A stretch of DNA of 64,000 bases from the NCBI RefSeq assembly GCF_041434935.1, contig NZ_CP107964.1, positions 5,067,001 through 5,131,000 of the forward strand. Reading direction: 5' to 3'. A program made the position numbers and the translations under genes. The DNA comes from Kitasatospora sp. NBC_00374 (GTDB lineage: Bacteria; Actinomycetota; Actinomycetes; Streptomycetales; Streptomycetaceae). The notes under the pieces were generated by a model. That model saw only the letters and a program-made list of their open reading frames with translations, searched no databases and was not told the origin of the DNA. This document shows positions 43,428-50,888 of the stretch, in pieces (position 1 is the first letter of the stretch; every line of letters begins with the position of its first letter).

Positions 43428-43904
43428 TCACCGGCGGTCCCACAGGTGGGCGTTGACCGCACGGGCCGCCTCGGCCAGCTCCGGTAGCTCGACCACCTCC
43501 ACGCCGGCGGCGGTCAGCAGCGCCGTCCCCTGGCAGGCCGCGACGAACAGCTCGGGCTCGCGCCAGGCCACCACCACCCGGGGGATGCCCGCCGCGATGA
43601 TCAGCTGGGCGCAGGTGAGCGGCCGGGAGGCGCGCTGTCCGCACGGTTCCAGCGAGCTGTAGACGGTGGCACCGCGCAGCCGGGGGTCACCGGGCGCGAG
43701 TTTGGCGAGGGCGGCCTCCTCGGCGTGGTTGTGCGCGTCGACCTCGCGGCTCCACCCCTCGCTGATCGGCTCACCGTCCGCGCCGACGATCACCGCGCCG
43801 ACCGAGAACGCCGTCGCGGAGGGCGGGCAGTTGCGGGACAGCTCGACCGCGCGGGCCAGCCAGCGCAGGTCGCCCGGCTCCGGGCCGGTCTCGGGGCTGG
43901 TCAC
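43428..43904 (-). CDS. Cytidine/RibD-type deaminase
   Basis: 158 aa from GTG 43904. HAEEAAL provides the zinc histidine and proton-shuttle glutamate. SSLEPCGQRASRPLTCAQLII provides the two zinc cysteines (PCxxxxxxxxxC), spaced as in RibD-type pyrimidine deaminases. VGADGEPISEGWSREVDAHNHAEEA matches that family. Its start overlaps the stop of the reductase gene by 4 bp. In RibD the deaminase comes first and the reductase second in one protein; here they are separate genes in the opposite order. Confidence 0.9.
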   Translation of the reverse strand: MTSPETGPEPGDLRWLARAVELSRNCPPSATAFSVGAVIVGADGEPISEGWSREVDAHNHAEEAALAKLAPGDPRLRGATVYSSLEPCGQRASRPLTCAQLIIAAGIPRVVVAWREPELFVAACQGTALLTAAGVEVVELPELAEAARAVNAHLWDRR

Positions 43905-44587
43905 GGGGCGGACTCCTTCGGGGCGTACCTGAGCAGAACGACATCGCCCACCGTACGTGCCTCCAGCAGCCGCATCCGCCGCCCGGGCCCGCCGGGGTAG
44001 TCGGCCACCCCGAGGAAGCGCGGCGCTTCGGCCTGGCCGACCAGCAGCGGGGCGACGGCCACCTGGAGCTCGTCGGCCAGCCCCGCGGCCAGGAACTGGG
44101 TGTGCACACTGCCGCCGCCCTCGACCATCAGCCGCTCAACCCCGCGCTCGCCGAGGTCGTCCAGCACGGCGCCGAGCGCGACCTGCGGGCCCACCCCCAC
44201 CACGTCGGCCAGGCCGGCCAGTTCCGCCCGCAGGCCGGGTGCCGAGGAGTCGGTGGTGTACGCGACCTTGTCGCCGCCGGTGTGCCAGAAGTTCAGGCCC
44301 GCCGGCAGCCGGCCGCTCGCACTGAGCGTGACCTTCAGCGGGTACGCGGGCTTGCCGGCCGCCTGCCGGGCCGCCCGGCGGGTGGCGGAGTTGACCAGCA
44401 GCCGGGGGTTGTCCCGGCGCAGGGTGTTGCCGCCGACCAGGATCGCGTCGCTGGCGGCCCGCAGTTCGTCCACCCGGTCGAAGTCCTCGGCGTTGGAGAG
44501 CAGCAGCCGCTCGGGGCGGGCGTCGTCGAGCCGGCCGTCGAGCGAGACGGCGGCGCTGAGCAGCACGTGGGGGCGGGTGGCGGGCAT
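43901..44587 (-). CDS. RibD C-terminal-type pyrimidine reductase (DHFR-like fold)
   Basis: 228 aa from ATG 44587. HVLLSAAVSLDGRLDDA is the usual N terminus, SDAILVGGNTLRRDNPRLLV binds NADPH phosphate, and LMVEGGGSVHTQFLAAGLADELQVAVAPLLVG is the C-terminal signature. In riboflavin synthesis this domain reduces the ribosyl side chain of the diaminopyrimidine intermediate after deamination. Here it is a separate gene, coupled by a GTGA overlap to a deaminase. It may serve riboflavin, or a pyrimidine or deazapurine-like side pathway. Confidence 0.9.
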   Translation of the reverse strand: MPATRPHVLLSAAVSLDGRLDDARPERLLLSNAEDFDRVDELRAASDAILVGGNTLRRDNPRLLVNSATRRAARQAAGKPAYPLKVTLSASGRLPAGLNFWHTGGDKVAYTTDSSAPGLRAELAGLADVVGVGPQVALGAVLDDLGERGVERLMVEGGGSVHTQFLAAGLADELQVAVAPLLVGQAEAPRFLGVADYPGGPGRRMRLLEARTVGDVVLLRYAPKESAP

Positions 44588-44737
44588 GGGCGCGGATCCA
44601 ATCTGTCGGCTCGTCCGAAACGGTACGGGTATCGGTGAGCTGTTCGCCGAACCGCCGGTCGATGTATCTCCGCCGTTCGCCCGGCGCCCCCACCCTGGTC
44701 CGGACCGCGCACCCCACGTCAGTCGAAGGGCCATCAG

Positions 44738-46114
44738 GTGTCCCGTCCCAGCTCGCTCGGTATCGCCGCCGCAGCGCTCGTGCTGTCCGCTCTCCCCGCG
44801 CTCGCCGCACCCGCCTCCGCGGTGACCTACGGCACCCCCGTCATCTCCCTCTCGGCGAGCTACCTCTCCGGCGCGATCGGCGCCACCGGCGACCCCACCG
44901 TCACCGTGACGGTCTCCCAGAGCGGCGCGGACGTCTCCGCGCTGACCGTGGCCGCCTCCGCCAGCAGCAGGACCGCCGTGGCGAAGACCACCGACGTGGC
45001 GGTGGCCGGCACCACCGGCAGCCGCACCCTGACGGTGGCCGCGCGCGGCGTGGGCTACACCGACCTGACGATCAAGGTCACCGGCCTCGGCGGCAGGACC
45101 GCCACCAAGACCCTGCACTACGCGGCCTCGGCCGCCGTGCAGCACGCGGCGGACGCCCGCTACCTGACCGGGTCCAGCGACGCCTCGGCGGCCGTGGACG
45201 CGGGCGGCGGCTACATCGTGGTCGCGGACGACGAGTCCAACGTGCTGCGCCTGTACGACCGGAGCGCCTCCGGCGCGCCGGTGCGCACCTGGGACTTCTC
45301 CTCGGCGCTCGGCGTGTCCAAGGAGATCGACATCGAGGCCGCGAGCCGGGTCGGCAACACGATCTACTGGCTGGGCTCGCTGGGCAACAACAAGGACGGC
45401 GAGATCAAGCCCGACCGGGCGACCCTGTTCACCACCACGATCACCGGCTCCGGCGCCGGCACCCAGCTCGCGCTGGGCGGCTCGTACAAGGGCCTGCGGG
45501 CCGACCTGATCGCCTGGGACACGGCGAACGGCAACCGCTACGGTTTCGCGGCCGGCGCCGCCGCTGGCGAGATCCCCAAGCAGGTCGACGGCTTCAACGT
45601 CGAGGGCCTGGAGTTCGCGCCGGGCTCCACCACCACCGCCTACGTGGGCTTCCGCGCCCCGCTGGTGCCGCCCGCGAACGGCGGCAAGGCGCTGCTGGTG
45701 CCGGTCACCAACGTCGACCGGCTGGCGGGCGGTTCGGTGCACGCCACCTTCGGCACCCCGATCACGCTGGACCTCGGCGGCCTGTCGATCCGCGACATCC
45801 GCAAGAACGCGGCCGACCAGTACCTGATCGTCGCCGGCTCCTGGGCCGCCGACGACAACTCCGACCCGTACGCGCTCTACCGCTGGACCGGGCAGAGCGC
45901 CGACGCGCCGGTGAAGGTCGCCGACCTGCCGACCAGCGACGCCGGCGGCTGGGAGGCCGTGGTGGACGTGCCGGACCTGACCGTGCCGGGTGCCCGTGCG
46001 CAGCTGATCACCGACGACGGGTCGGCGGACCTGTACAACGACGGCACCGCGGCCAAGGACCTGACCCACGCCGAGTGGAAGAAGTCCCGCACCACCTGGT
46101 TCACCGTCGCCTGA
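44738..46114 (+). CDS. Secreted DUF3616-like beta-propeller protein
   Basis: 458 aa. GTG 44738 opens a signal peptide (SLGIAAAALVLSALPALAAPASA). Residues about 35-135 form a Thr/Val-rich Ig-like domain (TVTVTVSQSGADVS... LTVAARGVGYTDLTIKV). From about 145 the sequence fits DUF3616: VDAGGGYIVVADDESNVLRLYDR, KEIDIEAASRVGNTIYWLGSLGNNKDGEIKPDR, and NVEGLEFAPG.. TTAYVGFRAP. These give several propeller blades. No enzyme motif is known for the family. It is probably released or surface-bound. Confidence 0.87.
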   Translation: MSRPSSLGIAAAALVLSALPALAAPASAVTYGTPVISLSASYLSGAIGATGDPTVTVTVSQSGADVSALTVAASASSRTAVAKTTDVAVAGTTGSRTLTVAARGVGYTDLTIKVTGLGGRTATKTLHYAASAAVQHAADARYLTGSSDASAAVDAGGGYIVVADDESNVLRLYDRSASGAPVRTWDFSSALGVSKEIDIEAASRVGNTIYWLGSLGNNKDGEIKPDRATLFTTTITGSGAGTQLALGGSYKGLRADLIAWDTANGNRYGFAAGAAAGEIPKQVDGFNVEGLEFAPGSTTTAYVGFRAPLVPPANGGKALLVPVTNVDRLAGGSVHATFGTPITLDLGGLSIRDIRKNAADQYLIVAGSWAADDNSDPYALYRWTGQSADAPVKVADLPTSDAGGWEAVVDVPDLTVPGARAQLITDDGSADLYNDGTAAKDLTHAEWKKSRTTWFTVA

Positions 46115-46146
46115 CGCGGGCCGGGCGGCCCACCCCCCCGGCCGGT

Positions 46147-46731
46147 TCAGGCCGGCCGGGGCGGCAGCGGCAGCGGGAGGGCGGGCAGTCCGTCGAGGCT
46201 GGTGCCGACGTACTGCTTGCCCTCGCAGTAGCCGCCGAACTCCTCGTCGCTCTTGCGGCCGAAGTACTGTGCGTGCAGCTCGCGGTCGGAGCGGTAGTCC
46301 ATGAACGGCACGGCGAACCCGCAGGAGTCGCTCACCCGCTCGGCCCGGACCAGCACGATCGCGCGCAGGCCCGCGCCGTCCGCCTCGGGCGGGAAGTGCC
46401 GCAGCAGTCCGCTGAAGCGCGGGTCGTCCCGGAACACCGGCTCCCCGCGCCCGTGCACCCGAAGGACCGTCGGCGGCCCCTCGAAGGCGCACCACATCAG
46501 GGTGATCCGGCCGTTCTCCCGCAGGTGGGCGATGGTCTCGGCGGTACTGCCGCCGAAGTCCAGGTAGGCCAGGGTCAGTTCGTCGAGCACCACCAGGGTG
46601 CCGGACCGGCCCTTGGGGGAGAGGTTGACGTGCCCGTCGCCGGCGAGCGGTGCGGTGGCGGTGAAGAAGACGGGCTGGCTCTCGATGAACGTCCGCAGCC
46701 GGTCGCCGATCCGTTCGTACGTCTTTCCCAT
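46147..46731 (-). CDS. Pyridoxamine 5'-phosphate oxidase-like flavin/F420 protein
   Basis: 194 aa from ATG 46731, with GGGGAG 9 nt upstream. FFTATAPLAGDGHVNLSPKG, LAYLDFGGSTAETIAHLRENGRITLMWCAFEGPPTVLRVHGRGEPV is the split-barrel PNPOx-like fold with its cofactor residues. The C-terminal SCGFAVPFMDYRSDRELHAQYFGRKSDEEFGGYCEGKQ is typical of a large actinobacterial subgroup. Family members bind FMN or F420; the substrate is not known. It ends 32 bp from the convergent DUF3616 gene. Confidence 0.9.
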   Translation of the reverse strand: MGKTYERIGDRLRTFIESQPVFFTATAPLAGDGHVNLSPKGRSGTLVVLDELTLAYLDFGGSTAETIAHLRENGRITLMWCAFEGPPTVLRVHGRGEPVFRDDPRFSGLLRHFPPEADGAGLRAIVLVRAERVSDSCGFAVPFMDYRSDRELHAQYFGRKSDEEFGGYCEGKQYVGTSLDGLPALPLPLPPRPA

Positions 46732-47063
46732 GGAGTGATTCTCCCCGCCGGCGTACCGCCGGGGCGAGGGGGTTTCCGGGCGGCCGGATTCCGTCTCGAA
46801 GGGTGAGACGACGTAGCCCGCCGTTTGCCGGGAGTTCACCTGTGGTCTGTCCATCCCGGGCGTGCTCCGGTAGTCTCGCGCCACCCGCCGCGCCTGCCCG
46901 GCGGGCCTGCCGTCCGGCTCCCCGCGCACCTCCCGCACGCCGACCGGCTTACCTGCTGTTAACCACCTCCGTACCCGCCGGTAGCAGACCGTGCCTATGG
47001 TCGGAGTTCTGCTCCGGGCCCGACCTGTCCCCCACCGGGCCGGGCCCGGTACCGTCCTGCGGT
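46732..47063. other. 332-bp intergenic region between PNPOx-like and SPOR-like genes
   Basis: No supported gene. It includes the PNPOx gene promoter side (left) and, near 46945-46985, a locally A+T-richer stretch CTGCTGTTAACC..GGTAGCAG with short inverted ends. TACCGT at 47050-47055 lies 8 nt before the SPOR-like start. Confidence 0.4.
47050..47055 (+). promoter_or_regulatory. -10-like TACCGT before the SPOR-like gene
   Basis: TACCGT ends 8 nt before GTG 47064 and no Shine-Dalgarno site follows it, which would fit a leaderless transcript. Weak evidence. Confidence 0.3.
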
Positions 47064-47216
47064 GTGGAGACCTTTCGGGTGATGCGCCAGGACGACAACG
47101 GCAACCGCTACCTGGTGGCGGCCGGCCTGTCCCGCGCGGCCGCCGAGACACTCGCCGCCGAGTACGAGGCCCGCGGCCACAAGCAGCTGTACTGGGTGGA
47201 GTCCGAGTCGGCCTAG
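47064..47216 (+). CDS. 50-aa SPOR-like small protein
   Basis: GTG 47064 to TAG 47216. The protein reads METFRVMRQDDNGNRYLVA, then GLSRAAAETLAAEYEARGHKQLYWVE. The beta-alpha-beta spacing (VMRQDDNGNRYLVA, helix, QLYWVE) is like half of a SPOR repeat or of other small ferredoxin-like folds. It has no membrane helix, so it would be cytoplasmic. Codon third positions are strongly G/C, supporting translation. The mutT-type gene follows 11 bp later, and its -10-like hexamer overlaps this stop codon. Function unknown. Confidence 0.7.
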   Translation: METFRVMRQDDNGNRYLVAAGLSRAAAETLAAEYEARGHKQLYWVESESA

Positions 47217-47219
47217 GCT
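47214..47219 (+). promoter_or_regulatory. -10-like TAGGCT before the Nudix gene
   Basis: TAGGCT includes the stop codon of the preceding gene and ends 8 nt before ATG 47228. With no Shine-Dalgarno site before that ATG, a leaderless mRNA is likely. Confidence 0.35.
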
Positions 47220-47227
47220 GGACGGCC

Positions 47228-47671
47228 ATGGAGATGCGGATCGTGGTCGGCGGGGCCCTCATCCACCGGGGCCGGGTACTGGCGGCGCGGCGCAGCGCCC
47301 CGCCCGCGGTGGCGGGCTTCTGGGAGTTCCCGGGCGGCAAGGCCGAGCCCGGCGAGAGCCAGGAGCAGGCGCTGGAGCGCGAACTCCTGGAGGAGCTGGG
47401 CGTGCGGGCCAGGGCACTGCGGCAGCTGCCGGGAAGCTGGCCGGTCCGGGCCGGTCTGGAGCTGCGGATCTGGGCGGCCGAACTCGTCTCCGGTGAGCCG
47501 CAGCCGCTGGAGGACCACTCCGAGCTGCGCTGGCTCGGCCCGGCCGAGCTGGACGACGTCGAGTGGCTGGAGCACGACCGGGAGGTCCTGCCGTACGTCG
47601 CGGAGCTGCTCGTCGAGCCCGCGGAGCAGACCCCGGACCACGGCCGTCGGTCCAGGTGGGCCAATCGGTAA
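47228..47671 (+). CDS. MutT-type Nudix hydrolase
   Basis: 147 aa. GGKAEPGESQEQALERELLEELG is a perfect Nudix box. The N terminus RIVVGGALIHRGRVLAARRSAPPAVAGFWEFPGG is as in MutT/NudG-type (d)NTP pyrophosphohydrolases that clear oxidised or modified nucleotides. The C-terminal ELRWLGPAELDDVEWLEHDREVLPYV is also typical of that group. The start could be ATG 47228 or ATG 47234. Confidence 0.93.
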   Translation: MEMRIVVGGALIHRGRVLAARRSAPPAVAGFWEFPGGKAEPGESQEQALERELLEELGVRARALRQLPGSWPVRAGLELRIWAAELVSGEPQPLEDHSELRWLGPAELDDVEWLEHDREVLPYVAELLVEPAEQTPDHGRRSRWANR

Positions 47672-47830
47672 AGACGACCCGGATGCCGGGATAGCACCGT
47701 CTTCTGCTGGGTATGTCACTGTTCGGCAGCATTCGTCACCATCGGTGAGCCACCCGGCCGCCGGCGCGGCGACTGCCCGCACCCCGGCGTTCCGCCGCGG
47801 TGCGCCGCCCGGAAGCCGGAGGCCCCGTAG

Positions 47831-50662
47831 GTGGTGAGCACGGGAAGCGGCGAGGGAGAGCGGCGGCCCCACGGCCTTCCCCGGCGTGGGTCGCGGCGCT
47901 CTCCCGGGCCCGGCGTGCGCGGCGCGGCCGCCCCCGGCGGGGCCGCGGCCCGGGCCCGGCTGCGCGGGCCCTCCCGCCCCTCCCGGGCCGCCGAGGCGGA
48001 CGCCGACCCGTCCGCCGACCGCCCGGCCGAACGCGCCGCCCCCGACCGGGCCGGCACCCCGGTCCGCGGCCGGCCGACGCTCGCGTACCCGGGCGCCGTC
48101 GGCCCGCAGGTCGCGCACGGCGAGCCGCCGCCGACCGGGCTGCCGCCGGAGCGCACCGGGGGCAGTCTGTTCGACGTGGTCAAGGTCGCGATCGCGATCC
48201 TGGACACCGCGGGGCGGGTGGTGCTGTGGAGCCCGGCGGCCGAGGAGATGCTCGGCTGGCCGAGCGAGGTGCTGGTCGGCCGGCGGATCGACGAGCTGAT
48301 GACCGCCCCCGAACTGATCACGCAGGCCCGGGCGGCGATCCAGGAGACCCTGCGGCAGGGCCGCTGGCACGGCTTCACCGAACTGGCCGACCGGGACGGC
48401 GCGCAGGTCCGGGTGGAGGCCCGGATCTCCCTGCTGGTGGACGGCGACGGCACCCCGTTCCTGCAGGTCGCGCTCGCGGACGCGGGCACCCTGCGAGCCG
48501 TCGAGCGCGACCTCGCGGTCCGCGACGCGCTCTTCGAGCAGTCCCCGCTCGGCATCGCGATCCTGGACACCGACCTGCGGTACACGGCCGTCAACCAGAC
48601 CCTGGCCGAGATGAACGGCGTCCTGCCCGAGGACCACGTCGGCCGCACCACCGGCGAGACCCTGCCCGAGCGGGCCGCCGACGAGATCACCGCGATCCAG
48701 CGCCAGGTGCTGGCCACCGGCGAGCCGGTGATCGACGTGACGCTGGCCTCGCCGCTCACCGCCCGCTCCGGCTTCCGCTCGATCTCCTACAGCCGGATGA
48801 CCGACCGATCCGGCCGGGTGCTCGGCATCTCCGGCACGGTCATGGACGTGACGGAGCGCTACCGCGCGGTGGCCAAGGTGGAGCACGCCCGCCGCCGCCT
48901 GTCGCTGCTCAACGAGTTCGGCTCCCGGGTCGGCGACCTGCTGGACGCCTCCCGGATCGCGCAGGAACTGGCCGGCGCCGTGGTGCCGCGGCTGGCCGAC
49001 TACGCGGGCGTGATCCTGCTGCGGGCGGTCGCGCACGGTGACGACCTGCCCAGGCACGGGCACGACCGGCGGACCTCGCTGCTCCAACTCGGCGTCGCCT
49101 CCGTCCAGGACGGCCCCGAGGTCGAGGTGATGCTCCGCAGGGGAGCCCGGATCACCTTCTCGGAGGACTCCGCCTTCGGCCGGGTACTGCGCAGCGGTGT
49201 CCCCGAACTTCTCTCGGGCAGCGACGAGTTGAGTGACATCAGCTACCCCGGGGATCCCAAGGTGCAGGCCGCCCACGACCTCGGGGTGCACTCCCGGCTG
49301 GTCGTCCCGCTGCGCGCCCGGGGCATCGTGATCGGCCTGCTGCTGGTCAGCCGGGCCGGCTACCGGGAGGGCTTCGACCGGGACGACCTGGCCTTCACCG
49401 TCGAGCTCGCCGACCGGGCCGGCTCCTCGCTGGACAACGCCCGGCTGTACGCCCGCGAGCGCACCGCCGCGCTCACCCTCCAGCGCACCCTGCTGCCCCA
49501 GCAGGTGCCCCAGCCCACCGGCGTCGAGGTCGCGTACCGCTACGTCCCGGGCAGCAGCGGCACCGAGGTCGGCGGCGACTGGTTCGACGTCATCCCGCTG
49601 CCCGGCGACCGCACCGCCCTGGTGGTCGGCGACGTGATGGGCCACGGCCTGCGGGCCGCCGCCACGATGGGCCGGCTGCGCACCGCCGTCCGCACCCTGG
49701 CCGGCCTGGACCTCGCCCCCGAGCTGCTGCTGCGGCACGTCCACGAGCTGGCCGACGACCTGGCCCAGGGGCCCGACGAGGCGCTCCTGGCCACCTGCGT
49801 GTACGCCGTCTTCGACCCCGCCACCGGCAAGCTGGTGGCCACCAAGGCCGGCCACATCCCGCCCGTCCTGATCGTGCCGAAGGGCGAGGGCGTCGACGGG
49901 CCGGTGCGGACCGGCGGACCGCTGCCCGGCGGGGTCGGCCAGGTGCTCGACCTGCCCTCGGGTGCCCCGCTGGGGGTCGGCGGCGTCCCGTTCGAGTCGA
50001 TCGAGCTGGAGATCCCCGAGGGGAGCCTGCTGGCGATGTGCACCGACGGGCTGGTGGAGTCCCGCGACAAGGACCTGGACGTCGGGCTCGGCCGGCTGCT
50101 CAGTGTGCTGGAACAGCCCTACGCCTCGATCCAGCAGGCCTGCGAGGCGGTGCTGGCCACCATGGAGCAGGGCCGTGAGCCGGACGACGTGGCCCTGCTG
50201 CTGGCCCGGCTCGGCCGGGGCCAGACCGGGGTGCCGACCGCCGGCTGGACGCTGCCCGCCGAGCCCACCGCCGTCTCCCGGGCCCGCCGGCTGGTCCGCG
50301 GCGCACTCGCCGACTGGACCGTGGAACACCTCACCGACACCGCGGAGCTGCTGGTCAGTGAGCTGGTCACCAACTCCGTCCGGTACGCCAGCGCACCGAT
50401 CGGCGTCCGGCTGACCCTCGGCGAGACCCTGCTGGTGGAGATCTCCGACCCGCTGCCCGACCCGCCCCGGGAGCGGCACGCGGCCGAGGGCGACGAGGGC
50501 GGCCGCGGCCTGGAACTGGTGCGCCGGCTCGCCCTGCACTGGGGGGCCAGGGCCGAGGGCGTCGGCAAGACGGTCTGGTTCGAGCTCCCGCTCGGCGAGT
50601 ACCCGGATCTCTCGTTCGGCGAGCACCCGGTCGTCCTGCTCGACGACCACCCGGAGGTGTGA
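47831..50662 (+). CDS. PAS-GAF-SpoIIE-HATPase multidomain regulator (first of two)
   Basis: 943 aa from GTG 47831 (GTG 47834 possible). A disordered Arg/Pro/Ala-rich N terminus of about 110 residues precedes two PAS domains (about 115-230, VKVAIAILDTAGRVVLWSPAAEEMLGW; about 240-350, FEQSPLGIAILDTDLRYTAVNQTL). A GAF domain spans about 360-540. The SpoIIE phosphatase (about 545-790) has LQRTLLPQQVPQP, VGGDWFDVIPLPGDRTALVVGDVMGHG, AGHIPPVL, MCTDGLVESRDKDLD and DDVALLLARL. The C terminus is an RsbW-like HATPase (ELLVSELVTNSVRYA, GGRGLELV). It probably controls anti-anti-sigma phosphorylation in response to light, redox or ligands. The next gene is a paralogue. Confidence 0.93.
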   Translation: MVSTGSGEGERRPHGLPRRGSRRSPGPGVRGAAAPGGAAARARLRGPSRPSRAAEADADPSADRPAERAAPDRAGTPVRGRPTLAYPGAVGPQVAHGEPPPTGLPPERTGGSLFDVVKVAIAILDTAGRVVLWSPAAEEMLGWPSEVLVGRRIDELMTAPELITQARAAIQETLRQGRWHGFTELADRDGAQVRVEARISLLVDGDGTPFLQVALADAGTLRAVERDLAVRDALFEQSPLGIAILDTDLRYTAVNQTLAEMNGVLPEDHVGRTTGETLPERAADEITAIQRQVLATGEPVIDVTLASPLTARSGFRSISYSRMTDRSGRVLGISGTVMDVTERYRAVAKVEHARRRLSLLNEFGSRVGDLLDASRIAQELAGAVVPRLADYAGVILLRAVAHGDDLPRHGHDRRTSLLQLGVASVQDGPEVEVMLRRGARITFSEDSAFGRVLRSGVPELLSGSDELSDISYPGDPKVQAAHDLGVHSRLVVPLRARGIVIGLLLVSRAGYREGFDRDDLAFTVELADRAGSSLDNARLYARERTAALTLQRTLLPQQVPQPTGVEVAYRYVPGSSGTEVGGDWFDVIPLPGDRTALVVGDVMGHGLRAAATMGRLRTAVRTLAGLDLAPELLLRHVHELADDLAQGPDEALLATCVYAVFDPATGKLVATKAGHIPPVLIVPKGEGVDGPVRTGGPLPGGVGQVLDLPSGAPLGVGGVPFESIELEIPEGSLLAMCTDGLVESRDKDLDVGLGRLLSVLEQPYASIQQACEAVLATMEQGREPDDVALLLARLGRGQTGVPTAGWTLPAEPTAVSRARRLVRGALADWTVEHLTDTAELLVSELVTNSVRYASAPIGVRLTLGETLLVEISDPLPDPPRERHAAEGDEGGRGLELVRRLALHWGARAEGVGKTVWFELPLGEYPDLSFGEHPVVLLDDHPEV

Positions 50663-50819
50663 GCACCGCACCCGGACGACCGGTTCACGCCATCCGGGGT
50701 CGAGATCCGGCCGTCCTGTCCCGCCGTCCGGCCGACTCGGCCCCGTTCCGGAGACTGGGGTTCAGCCGCCCGATTCGATGTTGTGATGTCAGGGACGTGT
50801 GCGCCCGCGTCCGGATGAT

Positions 50820-50844
50820 GAATACTCGGACTTCGAATATTCGG
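50820..50844. promoter_or_regulatory. GAATAYTCGG direct repeat before the second SpoIIE gene
   Basis: GAATACTCGG (50820-50829) and GAATATTCGG (50835-50844) differ at one base and have a 15-bp period. The second contains the palindrome CGAATATTCG. They lie in a locally A+T-rich stretch 45-70 bp before the gene start. A regulator-binding site or activator box is likely; the partner is unknown. Confidence 0.45.
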
Positions 50845-50888
50845 TCTTCTCGACATCCGGATGGGCACGGGTTGGAGGGGTCGGTCCG

